Position numbers and translations under genes: made by a program. DNA of 48,847 bases, taken from CAZIPN01 sp964541225 (GTDB lineage Bacteria; Actinomycetota; Coriobacteriia; Anaerosomatales; JAAXUF01). Location of the stretch: assembly GCA_964541225.1 (NCBI GenBank), contig CAZIPN010000014.1, forward strand, positions 1-48,847, in the 5' to 3' direction. Shown here piece by piece: positions 31,976 to 41,419 of the stretch (position 1 is the first letter of the stretch; each line of letters starts with the position of its first letter). The notes below the pieces were generated by a model. It saw only the letters and a program-made list of their open reading frames with translations, did not search any database and was not told the DNA's origin.

Positions 31976-33160
31976 CTACAGCCACCACGCGTTGCGGGTG
32001 ATCCACGCCAATGCAACCGTGCGATCCATGAACGTCCCAACAGCGTCACCGTTTCGGTCGATCACGTTGGAGCGAAGTGAGATCTCGGCCTTGTACGCCT
32101 GAGACAGCTTCGCGTTGATCTTCGTGACCTCGGCATCGCTGAGCGACTTCGACCTGGCGTCCGCGTACAGGGTCTCAGCAGCCGCCTGAGCGGTGTCTCG
32201 CGCATGCACAATCTTGGCGATCTGGTCGGCGGCCCCGTACTGAAGCGTGCCCGAACCAATCGGAATCACCTGTGGTCTGGACGTAAGATGCATTCCTCCC
32301 GTGTACTCAGTGGGTACGTCCGTCACGTAGCACGGAGATGTCGTCTCGAGGAAGAGGTAGCCTGTATCGGGGTAGACCTTTCCCGGGCCGAGCACCCCAA
32401 CCGCCATGTGCTTCTCGGGGTTGAAATCCAGCAGTGCCACGGCATAGCCTTCGTGCGAGAGCAGATCGGCGAGCAGCACAGACTTGTCGCCGCACAGTCC
32501 CTTGCCGTCGATCAACGTCTCCACTGGGAACCGCTGATTGCCAGTGCCCGCCTGATAGACCGCCCAATCGTACGGGATCGACTGAACGTACTTGGCAATG
32601 AGTTCGAGATACTGGTCCTGCCCCAAGTGAGAGCGCTTCTTGATTGCACGCAACTGTGAGCAGACGTCGTCGATAGTGACGCGCTGCGCGGGATCGTCGG
32701 CGAAATCGTGGTAGTAGGTGCTCGTCCACGTCTCGTCTGATTCGCCCGGGTACTGCACGAGTAGACGCGTCGACTTTTTGGCTCCCCAGTACACATCAGT
32801 AGCGACGTGAGCCGTGACACTGTACTTGACGCCGTCAAACGTGAAGTGCTGCGTCTTGGGACTGACCGCCTTGCCCTTGGTCGGGACAATGTGCGGATGC
32901 ACTCCCGGCACTTTGACGGCTTTGGCAATGTGTCCGCCGATTGGGAGCACTGCGCGGGCCGACGTAGCGACCTCGCTGCCGAGCCGCTGAGCCGCGCGCG
33001 ACATGGCCGCTTGGAGGTCTTGCGAACTCTGCAGGCCGGCCGCGCCGAAGAACCCAAGCCCCCACGCGGCAAACCCACCCACTATGAGAAGCACGATAAG
33101 TGCTAGCAGCAAGCCCCGCTCGTGAGACGGTTCGTGTTCGTCTTCTTCGTGCCATTTCAT
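31976..33160 (-). CDS. Membrane-anchored transglutaminase-like (papain-fold) protein
   Basis: 394 aa. A short, very acidic cytoplasmic N terminus (MKWHEEDEHE) leads to one transmembrane helix at about 16-40; the rest is probably extracytoplasmic. The core is a transglutaminase-like fold: YVQSIPYDWAVYQAG, then LIDGKGLCGDKSVLLADLLS with candidate catalytic Cys223, then NPEKHMAVGV with His251. The third position is likely Glu272 (YLFLETTSP) rather than the more usual Asp. The C-terminal part has no recognised domain. The activity could be protein crosslinking or proteolysis, or the domain may be structural. ATG 33160 has a weak ribosome site. It converges on the zinc-ribbon cluster and diverges from the futalosine genes. 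Confidence 0.85.
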   Translation of the reverse strand: MKWHEEDEHEPSHERGLLLALIVLLIVGGFAAWGLGFFGAAGLQSSQDLQAAMSRAAQRLGSEVATSARAVLPIGGHIAKAVKVPGVHPHIVPTKGKAVSPKTQHFTFDGVKYSVTAHVATDVYWGAKKSTRLLVQYPGESDETWTSTYYHDFADDPAQRVTIDDVCSQLRAIKKRSHLGQDQYLELIAKYVQSIPYDWAVYQAGTGNQRFPVETLIDGKGLCGDKSVLLADLLSHEGYAVALLDFNPEKHMAVGVLGPGKVYPDTGYLFLETTSPCYVTDVPTEYTGGMHLTSRPQVIPIGSGTLQYGAADQIAKIVHARDTAQAAAETLYADARSKSLSDAEVTKINAKLSQAYKAEISLRSNVIDRNGDAVGTFMDRTVALAWITRNAWWL

Positions 33161-33342
33161 AGGCTGGCTGTCTCCCGCCGCGTCAACTGCGCTGTCACCC
33201 TGTGATCATCCATCTGCACTGACAATGCCACCGCAACTCCAAGAATCACCGACTGCACGATATCTCCAGCAAATCCACGTGCCGCCGCCAATACCGCCGG
33301 TGTCGCTGTTCAGGTAGTCTCTTGCCAAAGGAGGTCACTGCC

Positions 33343-34212
33343 ATGCCCGAGGTCCCTGTTCCATCCGCTGAGTTCGGCGTCTGTGGCGGAAGCGGCTCCC
33401 TCAGTTTCGATTTCCCCCAAGCGCTCGCCGACGAACGCGTCGAGGTCCTCGGCACCAATCTGGTCTTCGAGACTCCATTTGGCGTTTCGCCGATGTTCAC
33501 ACACTTCCGAGTCACCGGTCCACACGGATCGCGCGAGGCCCTCGCCGTGAGAATGCATGGATGGCGGCGCGGCGTGAAGCGGGCCGACGCGTCTTTGCAG
33601 GTGTTCTGGGTGTTCGCGGAGGCAGGCGTGCGCAAAGTGGTTGCCGACGGCGGCGTCGGCTCACTCAACCACCTTCTCGACCCTCGTGATGTGGTCATCC
33701 CGAACGATTTCATCGACTTGACCATCAAGCAGGACATCTACGTCAAAGGCGATCACCTCCTCATCATGCGCGAACCGATCTGCCGTGACTTGGCCCAGCA
33801 CCTGTACTCGGGCGCCAGCCAATCGTTTCCCCGCGTCTTCTCACGCGGAACGTACCTCGTGACGGACGGACCTCGATTTGAGTCCGTCGCCGAAGTCGAC
33901 TACATGAAACGCCTCGGGTCTGACATCATCGGGCAGTCCCTGGCACCTGAGGTCTTCCTCGCACGCGACATTGGCGCCTGCTATGCAGGTATCTACATCG
34001 TGGTGAACTACGGTGAAGGTGTCGTTCGTGAATGGGAGCATGCCGAGATGAAGGCGATCTTCTTCGATGAATCCCATGCAATCGCGCGAATCGTTCTGGA
34101 CACGATCGCAAACGCGTCTGTAGACCAGACCGCCTGCAACTGCATGTCGCATCGCAAGCCCAGTCTCCTCGGCATCCCTGACGAGCGACCAGGAAGCGAC
34201 GCCTCACGGTGA
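33343..34212 (+). CDS. MTAP/PNP-fold protein, candidate futalosine-cleaving enzyme
   Basis: 289 aa of the methylthioadenosine/purine nucleoside phosphorylase fold: FGVCGGSGSL (11-20), AGVRKVVADGGVGSL (94-108), VIPNDFIDLT (118-127), VTDGPRFES (173-181) and VVNYGEG (220-226). Asn222 sits where 6-oxopurine-specific members have Asn and adenine-specific ones have Asp, which suits futalosine (a hypoxanthine nucleoside). The phosphate-site histidine motif is altered (RMHGW, without the following PPHxxxYRAN), hinting at hydrolysis. ATG 33343 has a perfect AAAGGAGGT 7 bases upstream. It overlaps mqnX by 4 bases. Function is inferred from context; a plain methylthioinosine phosphorylase is the alternative. 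Confidence 0.82.
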   Translation: MPEVPVPSAEFGVCGGSGSLSFDFPQALADERVEVLGTNLVFETPFGVSPMFTHFRVTGPHGSREALAVRMHGWRRGVKRADASLQVFWVFAEAGVRKVVADGGVGSLNHLLDPRDVVIPNDFIDLTIKQDIYVKGDHLLIMREPICRDLAQHLYSGASQSFPRVFSRGTYLVTDGPRFESVAEVDYMKRLGSDIIGQSLAPEVFLARDIGACYAGIYIVVNYGEGVVREWEHAEMKAIFFDESHAIARIVLDTIANASVDQTACNCMSHRKPSLLGIPDERPGSDASR

Positions 34213-35432
34213 GATCACGGCTCGTCTCCGCAACGTGGGTCCTGCCCGTCTCGCGCGAACCGTTGCGCGACGGTGCCGTGCTCGTGGATGACGGCCGCAT
34301 CATCGCGCTCGGTAGCCGCGCCGAACTCGAAGCTATCGCGCGACCCGATGCCGAGCGCCGTCACTTCGACGGCGCCACGATCATGCCCGGCCTCGTCAAC
34401 GCACACACCCACCTCTCGCTCACAGATCTGGCCGGCGCCATACCGCGGATGCCGTTCGCCGAGTGGCTTCACCGTGTCGTGGACAAGATGCGTTCCTGGG
34501 AACTCGGCGACTTCGCCGCTTCTGCCGAGCACGGCACGCAGCAGCTCCTCGACTGCGGCGTGACGGCGGTCGGCGACATCGTCTACGGCCCCGCCGAGAT
34601 CAACATCGCCGCAGGAAATGGGCTGGCAGGCGTCTTCTACACCGAGGTCCTCGGCGTGTCGGCCGATGGCCTGGATGATGCGCTTGAGCGCGCGTACTTC
34701 CCCGCAAACCCGTCCGCACTCGGCGCCGCCCGTGTTGTGCTCGGCATCTCGCCGCACTCGCCCTACACCTCAGGTCCGGACCTTCTGACGGCCGTGTACG
34801 CGCGCGCCGAGGCACTCGGTATTCCCTTCGCGATCCATGCCGCTGAATCCCCCGCCGAGAGTGAACTCATAGCGTTGGGCACGGGCCCGCTCGCGCCAAG
34901 TGCACGGCGCGCCGCTCACGGCTTCGTCCCCACTGGCGGCACAGCCGTCGACTACCTCGCAGAACTCGGCATCCTCGGCGACGCGACGCTCGTGCATCTC
35001 GGCGAAGCCTCCACGGCTGACATCGAGCGAATGTCCGATGACAACGTACGCGGCGTGGTCACGTGCCCACGCTCGAACCACTACCTCGGCAATCGCATCG
35101 CCGACGTGCCCGCGCTTCTGCGGCGAGACATCCCGGTGGGCATTGGGACGGACTCGGCGGCAAGCAACGACGATCTCGACCTCATGGCCGACGTGCGCGT
35201 TCTTGCCGCCGAGCACCCCTCGCTGAGCGCCCAGACTCTCATCGACATCGTCACCCGCATGGGCGCGAGGGCCATCGGCTTGCAGGGTCGCTCAGGAACG
35301 CTTGAGCCTGGTGCACTCGGCGATCTTGCGATCTTTGACGTGGCCGAGGACGAGCCAGAACGCGGGATCCTCGAGCACGCGGGAGCGAGCTCACTGCTCG
35401 CGCTGCTGGTCGGAGGAGTCTGGCGGCGCTGA
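34209..35432 (+). CDS. mqnX: Aminodeoxyfutalosine deaminase-type amidohydrolase
   Basis: Amidohydrolase-superfamily deaminase, 407 aa. Metal ligands are His66 and His68 (GLVNAHTHLSLTD), a His in IPFAIHAAESP, a further His in TLVHLGEAS and the Asp in GIGTDSAASNDDLDLM. These match the ATZ/TRZ and MqnX branch that deaminates 6-amino-6-deoxyfutalosine to futalosine. Assignment to MqnX rests on the futalosine genes in the same window and on its 4-base overlap (GTGA) with a nucleoside-cleaving enzyme. Relatives deaminate S-adenosylhomocysteine or methylthioadenosine, which remains the main alternative. Start GTG 34209. Confidence 0.85.
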   Translation: MRSRLVSATWVLPVSREPLRDGAVLVDDGRIIALGSRAELEAIARPDAERRHFDGATIMPGLVNAHTHLSLTDLAGAIPRMPFAEWLHRVVDKMRSWELGDFAASAEHGTQQLLDCGVTAVGDIVYGPAEINIAAGNGLAGVFYTEVLGVSADGLDDALERAYFPANPSALGAARVVLGISPHSPYTSGPDLLTAVYARAEALGIPFAIHAAESPAESELIALGTGPLAPSARRAAHGFVPTGGTAVDYLAELGILGDATLVHLGEASTADIERMSDDNVRGVVTCPRSNHYLGNRIADVPALLRRDIPVGIGTDSAASNDDLDLMADVRVLAAEHPSLSAQTLIDIVTRMGARAIGLQGRSGTLEPGALGDLAIFDVAEDEPERGILEHAGASSLLALLVGGVWRR

Positions 35433-35444
35433 ACGCCCCGGTCC

Positions 35445-37304
35445 TCAGTCAGCGCCCCTGACTCGGTTGCGTCCGGCCTCTTTGGCCTGGTGAAGCGCCC
35501 CATCGGCAGTAGCCATGAGATCGTCGATCTGCAGGCCGTCTTCCGGAAACACGGCAACTCCCACCGACAGCGTGATTGGCTCCAACAAGCGCTCGCCGTG
35601 ACTGAGGGTCAGGTTCCCGATCTCGTTGCGGATCTCCTCTGCTTTCTCTAGCGCCTCATCTGCCGAAGCGCCGGGCAGCAGGACGACGAACTCATCGCCC
35701 CCGATGCGACACGCGGCGTCCTCACGGCGAATTGCGCCGACCATCACCGCCGCGCTGGCGCGCAGCACTTCATCACCAGCTGCGTGTCCGTGATCGTCGT
35801 TGTAGTTCTTGAGGCGATCGATGTCCATGAGGACAACGGCCAGGTTCTCGCCGTTGCGCGTAGCGCGATGATGCTCTCGGCGAAACGTCTCCTCGAAGAA
35901 TCGCCGGTTGTACAGACCCGTGAGCGCGTCATGGACGGCCTGGTCTTCCAGCCGCTGACGAAGCCGCAGATTCCCCAGCACAAGCGCCGTCTGCTCGGCC
36001 ACAGAAACCGCGTGCTGCTGCGCGATTTCTCCGTGCGTATCCTCTGGATCTTTCGACGTCACGCTCAGCAGGCCCAGAGACCGACCACCTACCGTCAGTG
36101 GTACGCACAGAGCGCTGTCCTCCTCCCCGAGGTGCAGGTGGTCCGCTTGCATTCTGCCACGATCGGTTTCGTACGCTCTGCCAAGACGCAACGCCCAGCA
36201 GGCCTCAATCGAGAACGTCTTCTCGAACGTGTCGGCGTCACCCCACTCGGCGACAACATCAAGCAGGTCGCCGTTCTCCTCGCGTGTTGCCAGGCAACCG
36301 CTCATGCCGGGAAAGAGCTCCCCGGCGATGGAGCCGAAGACCTCGTAGGCATCCATCTCGTTGCGGCAGCCCTGAAGCATCTGCCCGAGCCGGTTCAGTG
36401 CCGAGATTTGCGATGACACGCGCTCGATCACGCCGATCCGCGCTTCGAGCTGCGCGTTCGCCTCGGCAAGAGCGTCCTCGGCCTCTTTGTGGGCCGTCAG
36501 ATCGCGGCCGATCCCGACAACCGCCACGATAGTGCCGTCCTGGTCGCGCACGGGCGCGAGCGAGGTCCCCTGCCACCGGGTGCCACTCGGGTAGTGCGCC
36601 GGATACTCGGCATAGACCATCTCGCCCGTTTCAAAGACTCTCTGCAGCCTCTGGGACTGCCGCTCACCCCATTCTGGCTGCCCCTGAAGAAGCTCATCGC
36701 GACGCTCGCCTATGAGTTCATATGGATGACTGCCAAACAGCCGGGCGCCAGCCTCGTTGACGTACTGCACCAGGTCATCACGGTCGATGACGAACACAAG
36801 ATCGCCGACAGCCTCCACGAGCGCACGATATCGCCCTTCGCTCGCGCGCAACGTCTCTTCCGCGTGCCTACGCGCGGTGATGTCGCGGGCCACGCCGCAC
36901 ACTCCGGTAATCACCCCGTCCTCATCAGACAGCGGCACCAGCGAGACATGAAGCCACATCCGACCCGGAGGAAACACGGTCTCCACATCGCCGGCATAGG
37001 AGCGGCCAGTCTGAAGCACGGAGCGCAACCTGGCTAGATGTTGCGTGGCTACCTCGGCGGGAAAGAGAACACCGACCGGCTGGCCGACGACATCGTCTAT
37101 CGCCTGCATGAAGAAGTGCGCCGCCGCCTCGTTCATGTACGCCACTCGCTCGTCGCTGTTCACCACGAAGACGGCATCCTGAATCGTCTCCAGCGCCTGG
37201 TGACATATGGCGCGCCCTTGAGGCTCGCCCCGACGCGACGCCTCAAGCTCGGCAACTCGCTGGCGCGCGGCGGACAGCTCGGCCGTCAGTTGTGCTTTGG
37301 TCAT
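35445..37304 (-). CDS. PAS-PAS-GAF-GGDEF diguanylate cyclase
   Basis: Predicted cytoplasmic c-di-GMP synthase, 619 aa. A short coiled coil (3-25) is followed by PAS 1 (about 35-148), PAS 2 (about 158-275), a linker helix, GAF (about 315-445) and GGDEF (about 455-617). The catalytic motif is intact (RIGGDEFVV, 533-541), and the inhibitory RxxD site is present as RRED (526-529), five residues before it. There is no EAL domain and no membrane segment. ATG 37304 is chosen, with AGGA at fair spacing, over the frame from 37346. It converges on mqnX with 12 bases between stops. Confidence 0.95.
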   Translation of the reverse strand: MTKAQLTAELSAARQRVAELEASRRGEPQGRAICHQALETIQDAVFVVNSDERVAYMNEAAAHFFMQAIDDVVGQPVGVLFPAEVATQHLARLRSVLQTGRSYAGDVETVFPPGRMWLHVSLVPLSDEDGVITGVCGVARDITARRHAEETLRASEGRYRALVEAVGDLVFVIDRDDLVQYVNEAGARLFGSHPYELIGERRDELLQGQPEWGERQSQRLQRVFETGEMVYAEYPAHYPSGTRWQGTSLAPVRDQDGTIVAVVGIGRDLTAHKEAEDALAEANAQLEARIGVIERVSSQISALNRLGQMLQGCRNEMDAYEVFGSIAGELFPGMSGCLATREENGDLLDVVAEWGDADTFEKTFSIEACWALRLGRAYETDRGRMQADHLHLGEEDSALCVPLTVGGRSLGLLSVTSKDPEDTHGEIAQQHAVSVAEQTALVLGNLRLRQRLEDQAVHDALTGLYNRRFFEETFRREHHRATRNGENLAVVLMDIDRLKNYNDDHGHAAGDEVLRASAAVMVGAIRREDAACRIGGDEFVVLLPGASADEALEKAEEIRNEIGNLTLSHGERLLEPITLSVGVAVFPEDGLQIDDLMATADGALHQAKEAGRNRVRGAD

Positions 37305-37559
37305 GCCTGTCCTGGCACTCGCCACCGCGACCACCCTCACCTGCACGAAAGAAACCCGATGGCGGCGCTGCTTCTCCCCGGCACCGGACTGTGGACATAC
37401 AGTCCCCCAGAGCTTGTCTTCCCATGAGTGCCGAGATGAAGCAAGCGCTCGGCCGCAAACACAGCAACGCGCGCCGCAGGGGATGCGGGCCAGCGTAGGG
37501 TGCGCCGAGACACCAGGCGCAGTGCGGACCAGGCACGGCGCGCCGGGTGACTTCGCGCG

Positions 37560-38276
37560 CTACTCGCCGAGGTACGCCTTGCGGACCGCCTCGTTTTCGA
37601 GCAGCTCTTTGCCTGCACCCTTGAGTTTGATCGCACCCGTCTCAAGAACGTAGCCACGGTCTGCTATCGAGAGCGCCATATGCGCGTTCTGCTCGACCAG
37701 CAGGATGGTGATCCCCGAGTCGTGCAGCTTGTGGATGGTGTCGAAGATCAGGTCCACGACTACCGGAGCCAAGCCCATAGAGGGCTCATCGAGCATGAGC
37801 AGGCGAGGGCTCGACATCATTGCTCTGCCCATTGCGAGCATCTGCTGCTCGCCGCCGGAAAGCGTCCCACCCTTCTGGCTCACTCGCTCGGAAAGCCGCG
37901 GAAACAACTCGAAGACGCGCGCGAGATCGGCAGCGACTGCGTCTTTGTCTCGACGCAGAAACGCACCCATCTCGAGGTTCTCCATGACCGTCATGCGCGG
38001 GAAGATCCTTCGGCCTTCTGGAACCTGCACGACACCCTTCGCGGTCACCAAGTGCGGCGGCTTGCCCTGGATCGGCTCGCCTTCATACGTGATCGTGCCT
38101 GCCTTGGGGGACAGCTGACCCGAGATGGTCTTGAGCGTCGTCGACTTGCCCGCGCCGTTGGCGCCGATGAGTGTGACGATCTCTCCAGCCAGGACCTCGA
38201 TCGAGATGCCCTTGAGCGCATGGATCTTCCCGTAGTAGGTGTTCAGGTTCTCGACCTTGAGGAGCGGATCAGACAT
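37560..38276 (-). CDS. livF: Branched-chain amino acid ABC transporter ATPase LivF
   Basis: Second ATPase of the Liv importer, 238 aa. Walker A is GANGAGKS (38-45), the signature is TLSGGEQQMLAMGRAM and Walker B is LLMLDEPSMGLAP. The C-terminal segment LLVEQNAHMALSIADRGYVLETG is typical of LivF. It overlaps the livG stop by 8 bases. As last gene of livKHMGF it is followed by 255 bases with no gene before the diguanylate cyclase; I see only a 7-bp inverted repeat (37386-37405) there. Confidence 0.97.
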   Translation of the reverse strand: MSDPLLKVENLNTYYGKIHALKGISIEVLAGEIVTLIGANGAGKSTTLKTISGQLSPKAGTITYEGEPIQGKPPHLVTAKGVVQVPEGRRIFPRMTVMENLEMGAFLRRDKDAVAADLARVFELFPRLSERVSQKGGTLSGGEQQMLAMGRAMMSSPRLLMLDEPSMGLAPVVVDLIFDTIHKLHDSGITILLVEQNAHMALSIADRGYVLETGAIKLKGAGKELLENEAVRKAYLGE

Positions 38277-39141
38277 CGTGCGGCTCCTCCTCGACAGACG
38301 ACGATTGCTCGAACGGCCCCTCGGCGCCGTTCGGGGTCATTTCAGACTCCGAAGCCTTCTCGGCGGCACGTACAGCTTGTGCGCCGGAACCCAAGTACGC
38401 CTCGATGACCTTCGGGTTGCGCTGGATCTCGACGGGAAGTCCCTGCGCGATCAATTCGCCGAAGTCGAGCACGTAGATGCGGTCGGCGAGATCCATGACC
38501 ACCTTCATGTCATGTTCGATGAGCAGGATCGTCACGCCCAGCTCGCGCACCTTGCGCACGAGCCCGTTGAGCGCCTTGGATTCGTGCGGATTCATGCCCG
38601 CCGCCGGTTCGTCGAGAAGCAGCAGCGTAGGCTCGGCGGCCAGCGCACGCGCGATCTCGAGACGTCGCTGATCTCCATAGGGCAGGTTCATTGCGAGCTC
38701 ATTTGCCGCATGGCCGAGGCCAACGAAATCCAGACGTTGGTATGACTCGTCGAGAGTCCGCTCCTCCTCGGCTTTGAAGCCCGGAGTCCGCAGGATCGCG
38801 CCGACAGCCGTCGCCTTGGTGCGAATATGCCGGCCGACCATCACGTTCTCCAGCGCCGTCATGTTCTGGAAGAGACGGATGTTCTGGAAGGTTCTCGTGA
38901 TGCCAAGCTTTGCGATCACATGTGGCTTCTTGCCACCCACAGTCGTGCCCTTGAACGTGAGCGTGCCGTGCGTCGGGGTGTAGATGCCGGTGAGCATGTT
39001 GAAGAACGTGGTCTTGCCAGCCCCGTTGGGGCCGATCAAGGCGACGATCTCGCCTTCATCAATGTGCAGCGTCACGTCGTTGACGGCCTTCAATCCGCCG
39101 AACTGCATGGTGACATTCTTCGCATCTACCAGGCGTGTCAT
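38269..39141 (-). CDS. livG: Branched-chain amino acid ABC transporter ATPase LivG
   Basis: First ATPase of the Liv importer, 290 aa. Walker A is GPNGAGKT (37-44). The LivG-specific insert is NIRLFQNMTALENVMVGRH, the signature region PYGDQRRLEIARALA and Walker B LLLLDEPAAGMNP. IEHDMKVVMDLADRIYVLDFG and IQRNPKVIEAYLG close the conserved part. The last ~40 residues form an acidic tail not seen in E. coli LivG. It begins 27 bases after livM and overlaps livF by 8 bases. Confidence 0.97.
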   Translation of the reverse strand: MTRLVDAKNVTMQFGGLKAVNDVTLHIDEGEIVALIGPNGAGKTTFFNMLTGIYTPTHGTLTFKGTTVGGKKPHVIAKLGITRTFQNIRLFQNMTALENVMVGRHIRTKATAVGAILRTPGFKAEEERTLDESYQRLDFVGLGHAANELAMNLPYGDQRRLEIARALAAEPTLLLLDEPAAGMNPHESKALNGLVRKVRELGVTILLIEHDMKVVMDLADRIYVLDFGELIAQGLPVEIQRNPKVIEAYLGSGAQAVRAAEKASESEMTPNGAEGPFEQSSSVEEEPHDV

Positions 39142-39168
39142 CTGCCGACTACCTCTCTCGTGCCTGGT

Positions 39169-40392
39169 CTACTCATCGACGCCAGGATGTGCGGCGTCAT
39201 GCTGAGCGTCATAGAGCTGTTCGCTTTCGACATCTGCGATCTCCGGTGATTCGGGCTTGAGCTCGGCAGCCCTGCGTTTCGACGGCAGCAGACCCTGCGG
39301 TCGCCACGCCATCATGATGACCATGAACAGGCCGAACACCAGAAAACGGTAGTTCGCGATGACGGTTGCAGTGGCGGGATCGATGCCGACACCCTGGAGC
39401 TTGCCGGCCGCCGCTAGCCCCTGAATCATCTGTGGGATGCCTTGGATGATGACAGCGCCTACGATCGCGCCAGAAATTGAGCCCATGCCGCCGATGACAA
39501 TCGTGCAGACCACGAACACCGACTCCATGAAGGTGAACGACTCCGGGCTCACGAACTGCTGGAAGTTCGCGAACGTGAGGCCGGCAATCCCACCCCACAA
39601 GGCACCCAGTGAGAACGCCCACAGCTTCGTCTGCATGACGCTCACGCCAACCGACGCTGCCGCGACCTCGTCTTCGCGAAGCGCGGCCCACGAACGGCCG
39701 AGACGGGACTGATCTAGACGCCGCACCACGAAGATGGTGAGCAAACAGAGCAGCACGATGATGTAGTACCAGTACACGTTGTTGTCGATCTGCAGTGTGA
39801 AGTTCCGGCCAAGCGCAGAGATCGGAAACCACACGTGCGACTGGAGCCAGTCAAGGCCAAACGGGGACGGGATGAACTGCCCTGCTCTCGGCAGTCCGGC
39901 AGCTCCGTTCGTGAGACCAAATGCGTCGTTCGTGATGATGATGCGGACGATTTCTCCGAAACCCAGCGTCACGATTGCCAGGTAGTCGCCGCGAAGGCGC
40001 AAGACTGGAATGCCCAACACAATGCCCGTCAGAGCAGCCGTCGCAGCGGCCACTGGGATCATCAAGAAGTAGATCCACGGCCCCAACTTGGGCGCGTGCG
40101 TGAGCGCCCACGCGCCGACGACCACGCCCGAGTACGCGCCGATTGCGTAGAACGCGATGTAGCCCAAGTCCAGCAGACCCGCAAAACCAACGACGATGTT
40201 CAGACCGAGGGCAAGCATCACGTAGAGCCCGATGAGAGCCATGATGTGGGGAACGAAGAGCCACCCGTAGCCCTCGAACACAAGCGGCGTGATGATCACC
40301 GCCAGTGCCAACAGCGTGTAGAGCGAGATCTTGAGCGGTGAGGCTTTGGCCTTGCCGGTTTGCGCGTCGATGTCCATTCCCAGTTCGCTCAC
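39169..40392 (-). CDS. livM: Branched-chain amino acid ABC transporter permease LivM
   Basis: Permease half of the Liv importer, 407 aa with about ten helices. Recognisable segments: ALGLNIVVGFAGLLDLGYIA, YLAIVTLGFGEIVRI, RSWAALREDEVAAASVGVSV (the ATPase-contact loop), LWGGIAGLTFANFQQFVSPESF and VIGGMGSISGAIVGAV. The start is GTG 40392 with AGAAGG 7 bases upstream, 2 bases after the livH stop; an ATG five codons in is possible. The hydrophilic C-terminal ~40 residues are an extension. Confidence 0.97.
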   Translation of the reverse strand: MSELGMDIDAQTGKAKASPLKISLYTLLALAVIITPLVFEGYGWLFVPHIMALIGLYVMLALGLNIVVGFAGLLDLGYIAFYAIGAYSGVVVGAWALTHAPKLGPWIYFLMIPVAAATAALTGIVLGIPVLRLRGDYLAIVTLGFGEIVRIIITNDAFGLTNGAAGLPRAGQFIPSPFGLDWLQSHVWFPISALGRNFTLQIDNNVYWYYIIVLLCLLTIFVVRRLDQSRLGRSWAALREDEVAAASVGVSVMQTKLWAFSLGALWGGIAGLTFANFQQFVSPESFTFMESVFVVCTIVIGGMGSISGAIVGAVIIQGIPQMIQGLAAAGKLQGVGIDPATATVIANYRFLVFGLFMVIMMAWRPQGLLPSKRRAAELKPESPEIADVESEQLYDAQHDAAHPGVDE

Positions 40393-40394
40393 GG

Positions 40395-41363
40395 CTAGAC
40401 CTTCTCGACAACAGACTCGCCGAGCAGGCCGCCCGGACGGAAGATCAGCACGAGAATCAGAATCGCGAACGCGATGACGTCCTTGTATCCGGTGGAAATG
40501 AAGCCTGACGCCAGGGCCTCGGCAATTCCCAAGACGAACCCGCCCAGCATCGCGCCCCGCAAGTTCCCAATCCCGCCGAGCACGGCTGCGGTGAATGCCT
40601 TGATGCCCGGCAAGAAGCCCATGTTGTAGACGACCGAACCGTAGTACATGCCGCTGAACATGCCGGCGACAGCGCCCAATGCCGGGCCGATGAAGAACGC
40701 CGCCGTGATCGACATGTTGACGTCGATCCCCATCAATCCCGCAGCCTCACGGTCCTGGGATGTCGCACGCATCGACTTGCCGAGCCGACTGCGCGAGATG
40801 AAGGTGTCGAGCGCGATGAGCAGTACGACCGCCGTCACGACGATGACGACCTTCAGAAGGCTGACATCGACGCCTCCAATGCTGAAGAGCGTCGATTGCC
40901 CCAGTGGATTCGGAAACGGCACCTGCCCCGCACTGATCCAGAGCAGCACGGCATTTTGCAGGAACAGCGACACGCCCACCGAGGAGATCAGCGGTGCAAG
41001 GCGTGGCGCATGGCGCAAAGGGCGATAGGCGAACCGCTCGGTGATGACGCCTTCGAAGCCCACAACTACCATCGAAACGAAGAACGCGATGAGCAACATA
41101 CACACAATCCCGAATGTGGATCCCGCGAAGAAGTGCTGCGCCGGGGCGAGAGCTGGCACCCGAGATGCGACCGTTGAACTCGTGAGCAGAGTCATCACGC
41201 CGAGTCCAACGAACGCACCACTCATGAAGAGTTCTGAGTGTGCGAAATTGATCATCAGAAGAATGCCGTACACCAGCGTGTACCCAAGGGCAATGAGCGC
41301 GTACATGCCACCCAGGGTGATGCCGTTGATGAGCTGCGCGAGAATGATAGTCGCCAGTTGCAC
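40395..41363 (-). CDS. livH: Branched-chain amino acid ABC transporter permease LivH
   Basis: Permease half of the Liv importer, 322 aa with about eight helices. Diagnostic segments: LINGITLGGMYALIALGYTL, MINFAHSELFMSGAFVGL, the contact loop LGKSMRATSQDREAAGLMGI and GIGNLRGAMLGGFVLGIAEA. The start is GTG 41363 with AGGAA upstream. It is separated from livK by a 124-base gap containing a strong hairpin, a usual arrangement that lets the binding protein be made in excess. Confidence 0.97.
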   Translation of the reverse strand: MQLATIILAQLINGITLGGMYALIALGYTLVYGILLMINFAHSELFMSGAFVGLGVMTLLTSSTVASRVPALAPAQHFFAGSTFGIVCMLLIAFFVSMVVVGFEGVITERFAYRPLRHAPRLAPLISSVGVSLFLQNAVLLWISAGQVPFPNPLGQSTLFSIGGVDVSLLKVVIVVTAVVLLIALDTFISRSRLGKSMRATSQDREAAGLMGIDVNMSITAAFFIGPALGAVAGMFSGMYYGSVVYNMGFLPGIKAFTAAVLGGIGNLRGAMLGGFVLGIAEALASGFISTGYKDVIAFAILILVLIFRPGGLLGESVVEKV

Positions 41364-41419
41364 TTCGGTCGTTCCTGTCTATCCGAAACGGGCCGTCCTT
41401 CGCCGTTGCACAAACGCAG

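Noticed and set aside
37305..37560. Possible c-di-GMP riboswitch before the GGDEF gene
   Set aside because: Neither the conserved GEMM core nor its tetraloop/receptor pattern is present; only a 7-bp inverted repeat (37386-37405) is visible.
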